DNA of 6,096 bases. Origin: SW-9-67-25 sp964623735. Its GTDB lineage: Archaea > Halobacteriota > Halobacteria > Halobacteriales > Haloarculaceae. Positions 5,066 to 6,096 of the stretch are shown one piece after another. Numbering within the stretch: position 1 is the stretch's first letter; each line of letters starts with the position of its first letter. Location: NCBI GenBank assembly GCA_964623735.1, contig CAZUVE010000162.1, forward strand, positions 1 to 6,096, in the 5' to 3' direction. Both the position numbers and the translations under genes were made by a program. A model generated the notes under the pieces. It saw nothing but the letters and a program-made list of their open reading frames with translations, had not been told where the DNA came from and did not search any database.

Positions 5066-5959
5066 TCAGTAGTCGTCGGGGTCTTTGAAGCTGTACTCCG
5101 AACAGCTCTCGTCGTCCAGGCCGATGGTCGACCCCGAACAGGAGACGTCGTCCGGATCGGCGTAGACCGGGCCGTCCACGTCGACGTTATCCAGGCTGAG
5201 CGACCCGCCATCGACGACCACGGCGCCGTCGACCTGCGACTCGCCGTCGATGTCGATGTTGGTCCCGGTGTCTGCCACCACGTCACCGTAGATTACACTC
5301 TCGTCGGTTATCGTGATGTCGTTCCCCTCGGAGGCCACGCTACCCACCACAGTCGAGGAGTCGAGGTCGACGTCGCCGTCGACGTCGATGTCGCCGACCA
5401 GTGTCGAGTTGTCGTCCAGGTCGAGGTCGTTGTCGTCCTGGTCGAGGTCGACGTCCGCTGTCACGTCACAGACTGCCTGCTCGTCGGTCAGATCGAGGTC
5501 GCCGCTGTTGTTCGTCATCTCCTGTTCGACGAAGTCACACCGGTTGTCGATGGCTCCGGCGTCGAACGCCAGCTCGTCGGGACCGACGTCGAAGGTGTGC
5601 AGGGTGTAGCTCTCCCCGTCGCCGTGCCAGAGGAGCGTGACCTCTGTCCCGACTGGGACGACCTCGATTGTCTCGCCCGCCCGGAGGCGCTCGCCGTGTA
5701 ACGCGTCCTCGTCTGCGACGCCGGTGAGCCTGGTCTGGTTACCCGTCAGGTCCTCGCCGCTGACGTGCCGGAGGGTGTACGCGACGCCGTCGCCCGTCGG
5801 CTCGAGTTCCATCGCGACGTCGGGCGCGGGTTCGGTCTCCTCGGCCAGCCCGAAGATGGCGTATCCCGCTGCGGAGGTGACGAGCACGACAATCGCGATT
5901 ATAACCGTGACTCCCACGACCGGCGAGACGCCCCGTCTCGACCATCGTCTACCGACCAC
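5066..5959 (-). CDS. Archaeal type IV pilin-like protein with Asp-rich beta-solenoid-like repeats
   Basis: From GTG 5959 the product has 297 residues. A short basic leader (MVGRRWSRRG, 1-10) precedes VSPVVGVTVIIAIVVLVTSA, the class III signal of archaeal pilins. Prepilin peptidase would cut after Gly10, leaving the hydrophobic helix (11 to about 38) as assembly core or membrane anchor. Residues 40-135 are a globular acidic region. From about 178 to 268 come five degenerate rungs of 17-21 residues with the pattern hxhxxxSxVxGxV (for example DITITDESVIYGDV and IDIDGESQVDGAVV), suggesting a right-handed beta-solenoid like bactofilins. Four cysteines (141, 164, 274, 286) could form two disulfides outside the cell. 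Sequons NQT, NNS and NST (74, 150, 184) fit N-glycosylation. An in-frame ATG at 6055 would give 329 residues but an improbably long 42-residue leader. The exported location is well supported; whether it polymerises as a pilus is not. Confidence 0.82.
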   Translation of the reverse strand: MVGRRWSRRGVSPVVGVTVIIAIVVLVTSAAGYAIFGLAEETEPAPDVAMELEPTGDGVAYTLRHVSGEDLTGNQTRLTGVADEDALHGERLRAGETIEVVPVGTEVTLLWHGDGESYTLHTFDVGPDELAFDAGAIDNRCDFVEQEMTNNSGDLDLTDEQAVCDVTADVDLDQDDNDLDLDDNSTLVGDIDVDGDVDLDSSTVVGSVASEGNDITITDESVIYGDVVADTGTNIDIDGESQVDGAVVVDGGSLSLDNVDVDGPVYADPDDVSCSGSTIGLDDESCSEYSFKDPDDY

Positions 5960-5990
5960 GCTTCTATTGGTGACAATCGAGCGACGTGGA

Positions 5991-5998
5991 TTCAAAAA
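5991..5998 (-). promoter_or_regulatory. TATA-like box supporting the GTG 5959 start
   Basis: TTTTTGAA on the minus strand (within CCTTTTTGAATCC) is centred about 35 bases before GTG 5959. Transcription would then begin near 5967 with a leader of about 8 bases. If the ATG at 6055 is used instead, this stretch is coding, and the promoter must lie in the repeat at 6052-6093. Confidence 0.4.
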
Positions 5999-6051
5999 GG
6001 CTGGGACAGAAACGCTCGGTGAGTGGGCCGGCCGGATCGGTCCGGCTGCGT

Positions 6052-6093
6052 TCATACGGATCGCTGTAAGTCATATAGTGATTGCTGTAACTG
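6052..6093 (-). repeat. Dispersed start-site repeat, copies 3 and 4 in tandem
   Basis: On the minus strand two direct units lie head to tail: AGTTACAGCAATCACTATATGA (degenerate) and then CTTACAGCGATCCGTATGA, with the exact 13-base core at 6054-6066. The ATG of the second unit is at 6055 and is in frame with the pilin-like gene. TATAT at 6073-6077 in the first unit is centred 20 bases before this ATG, the same distance as TATGAAC from ATG 2637. It could be a promoter/operator array for the pilin-like gene or for a transcript starting here. Confidence 0.55.
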
Positions 6094-6096
6094 TTT

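Noticed and set aside
5340..5460. GTCGACGTC-like simple repeats as a tandem DNA repeat or origin iteron
   Set aside because: They are explained by Asp/Val/Leu codons of the protein repeats. Spacing is irregular at the DNA level and there is no AT-rich unwinding region.
4979..5701. 240-codon plus-strand frame opposite the pilin-like gene
   Set aside because: Its Val/Asp-rich repeats are the mirror of the Asp/Val repeat codons on the minus strand (GAC/GTC are reverse complements). The minus frame has the pilin signal and is the real gene.

Overview
The window is high-GC and looks like the chromosome of a halophilic archaeon (class Halobacteria). The encoded proteins are rich in Asp and Glu, candidate TATA-like boxes sit about 27 bases upstream of start codons (the leaderless style of haloarchaea), and one gene opens with an archaeal type IV pilin signal (RRGVSPVVG followed by a hydrophobic helix). 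I cannot name a genus.

Layout. A truncated small cysteine-containing protein ends at 275 (+). It is followed 28 bases later by a single-domain mannose-1-phosphate guanylyltransferase-like enzyme (304-1293, +). Convergent to these lie an alpha/beta hydrolase (1499-2410, -), a 40-residue hypothetical ORF (2515-2637, -), a Hel308/Ski2-like SF2 helicase with an N-terminal four-cysteine zinc-finger candidate (2866-4902, -), and a type IV pilin-like protein carrying an Asp-rich repetitive domain (5066-5959, with an alternative start at 6055, -). No rRNA, tRNA, CRISPR array or intact transposase gene is visible.

The intergenic DNA is more unusual than the genes. Three related elements of 54-73 bp with inverted ends (TACTGTCGGCTATA / TATAGCCGACAGTA in the best copy) fill parts of the three gaps at 1294-1347, 2659-2729 and 4993-5065. 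Two are flanked on both sides by TCA, and two start exactly at the stop codon of a neighbouring gene. This suggests a MITE-like non-autonomous element with a TNA target. A second, separate repeat (core ATACGGATCGCTG) occurs three times exactly and once in degenerate form. Two of the exact copies contain the ATG of an ORF on the minus strand.

Functional links between the genes are weak. The sugar-nucleotide enzyme would feed glycan synthesis and the pilin-like protein is a plausible exported, N-glycosylated surface protein, but nothing in the sequence ties them together. The helicase and hydrolase look like independently transcribed genes. I see no defence system or biosynthetic cluster here. 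The observations most worth following are the pilin/beta-solenoid-like architecture and the two repeat families.
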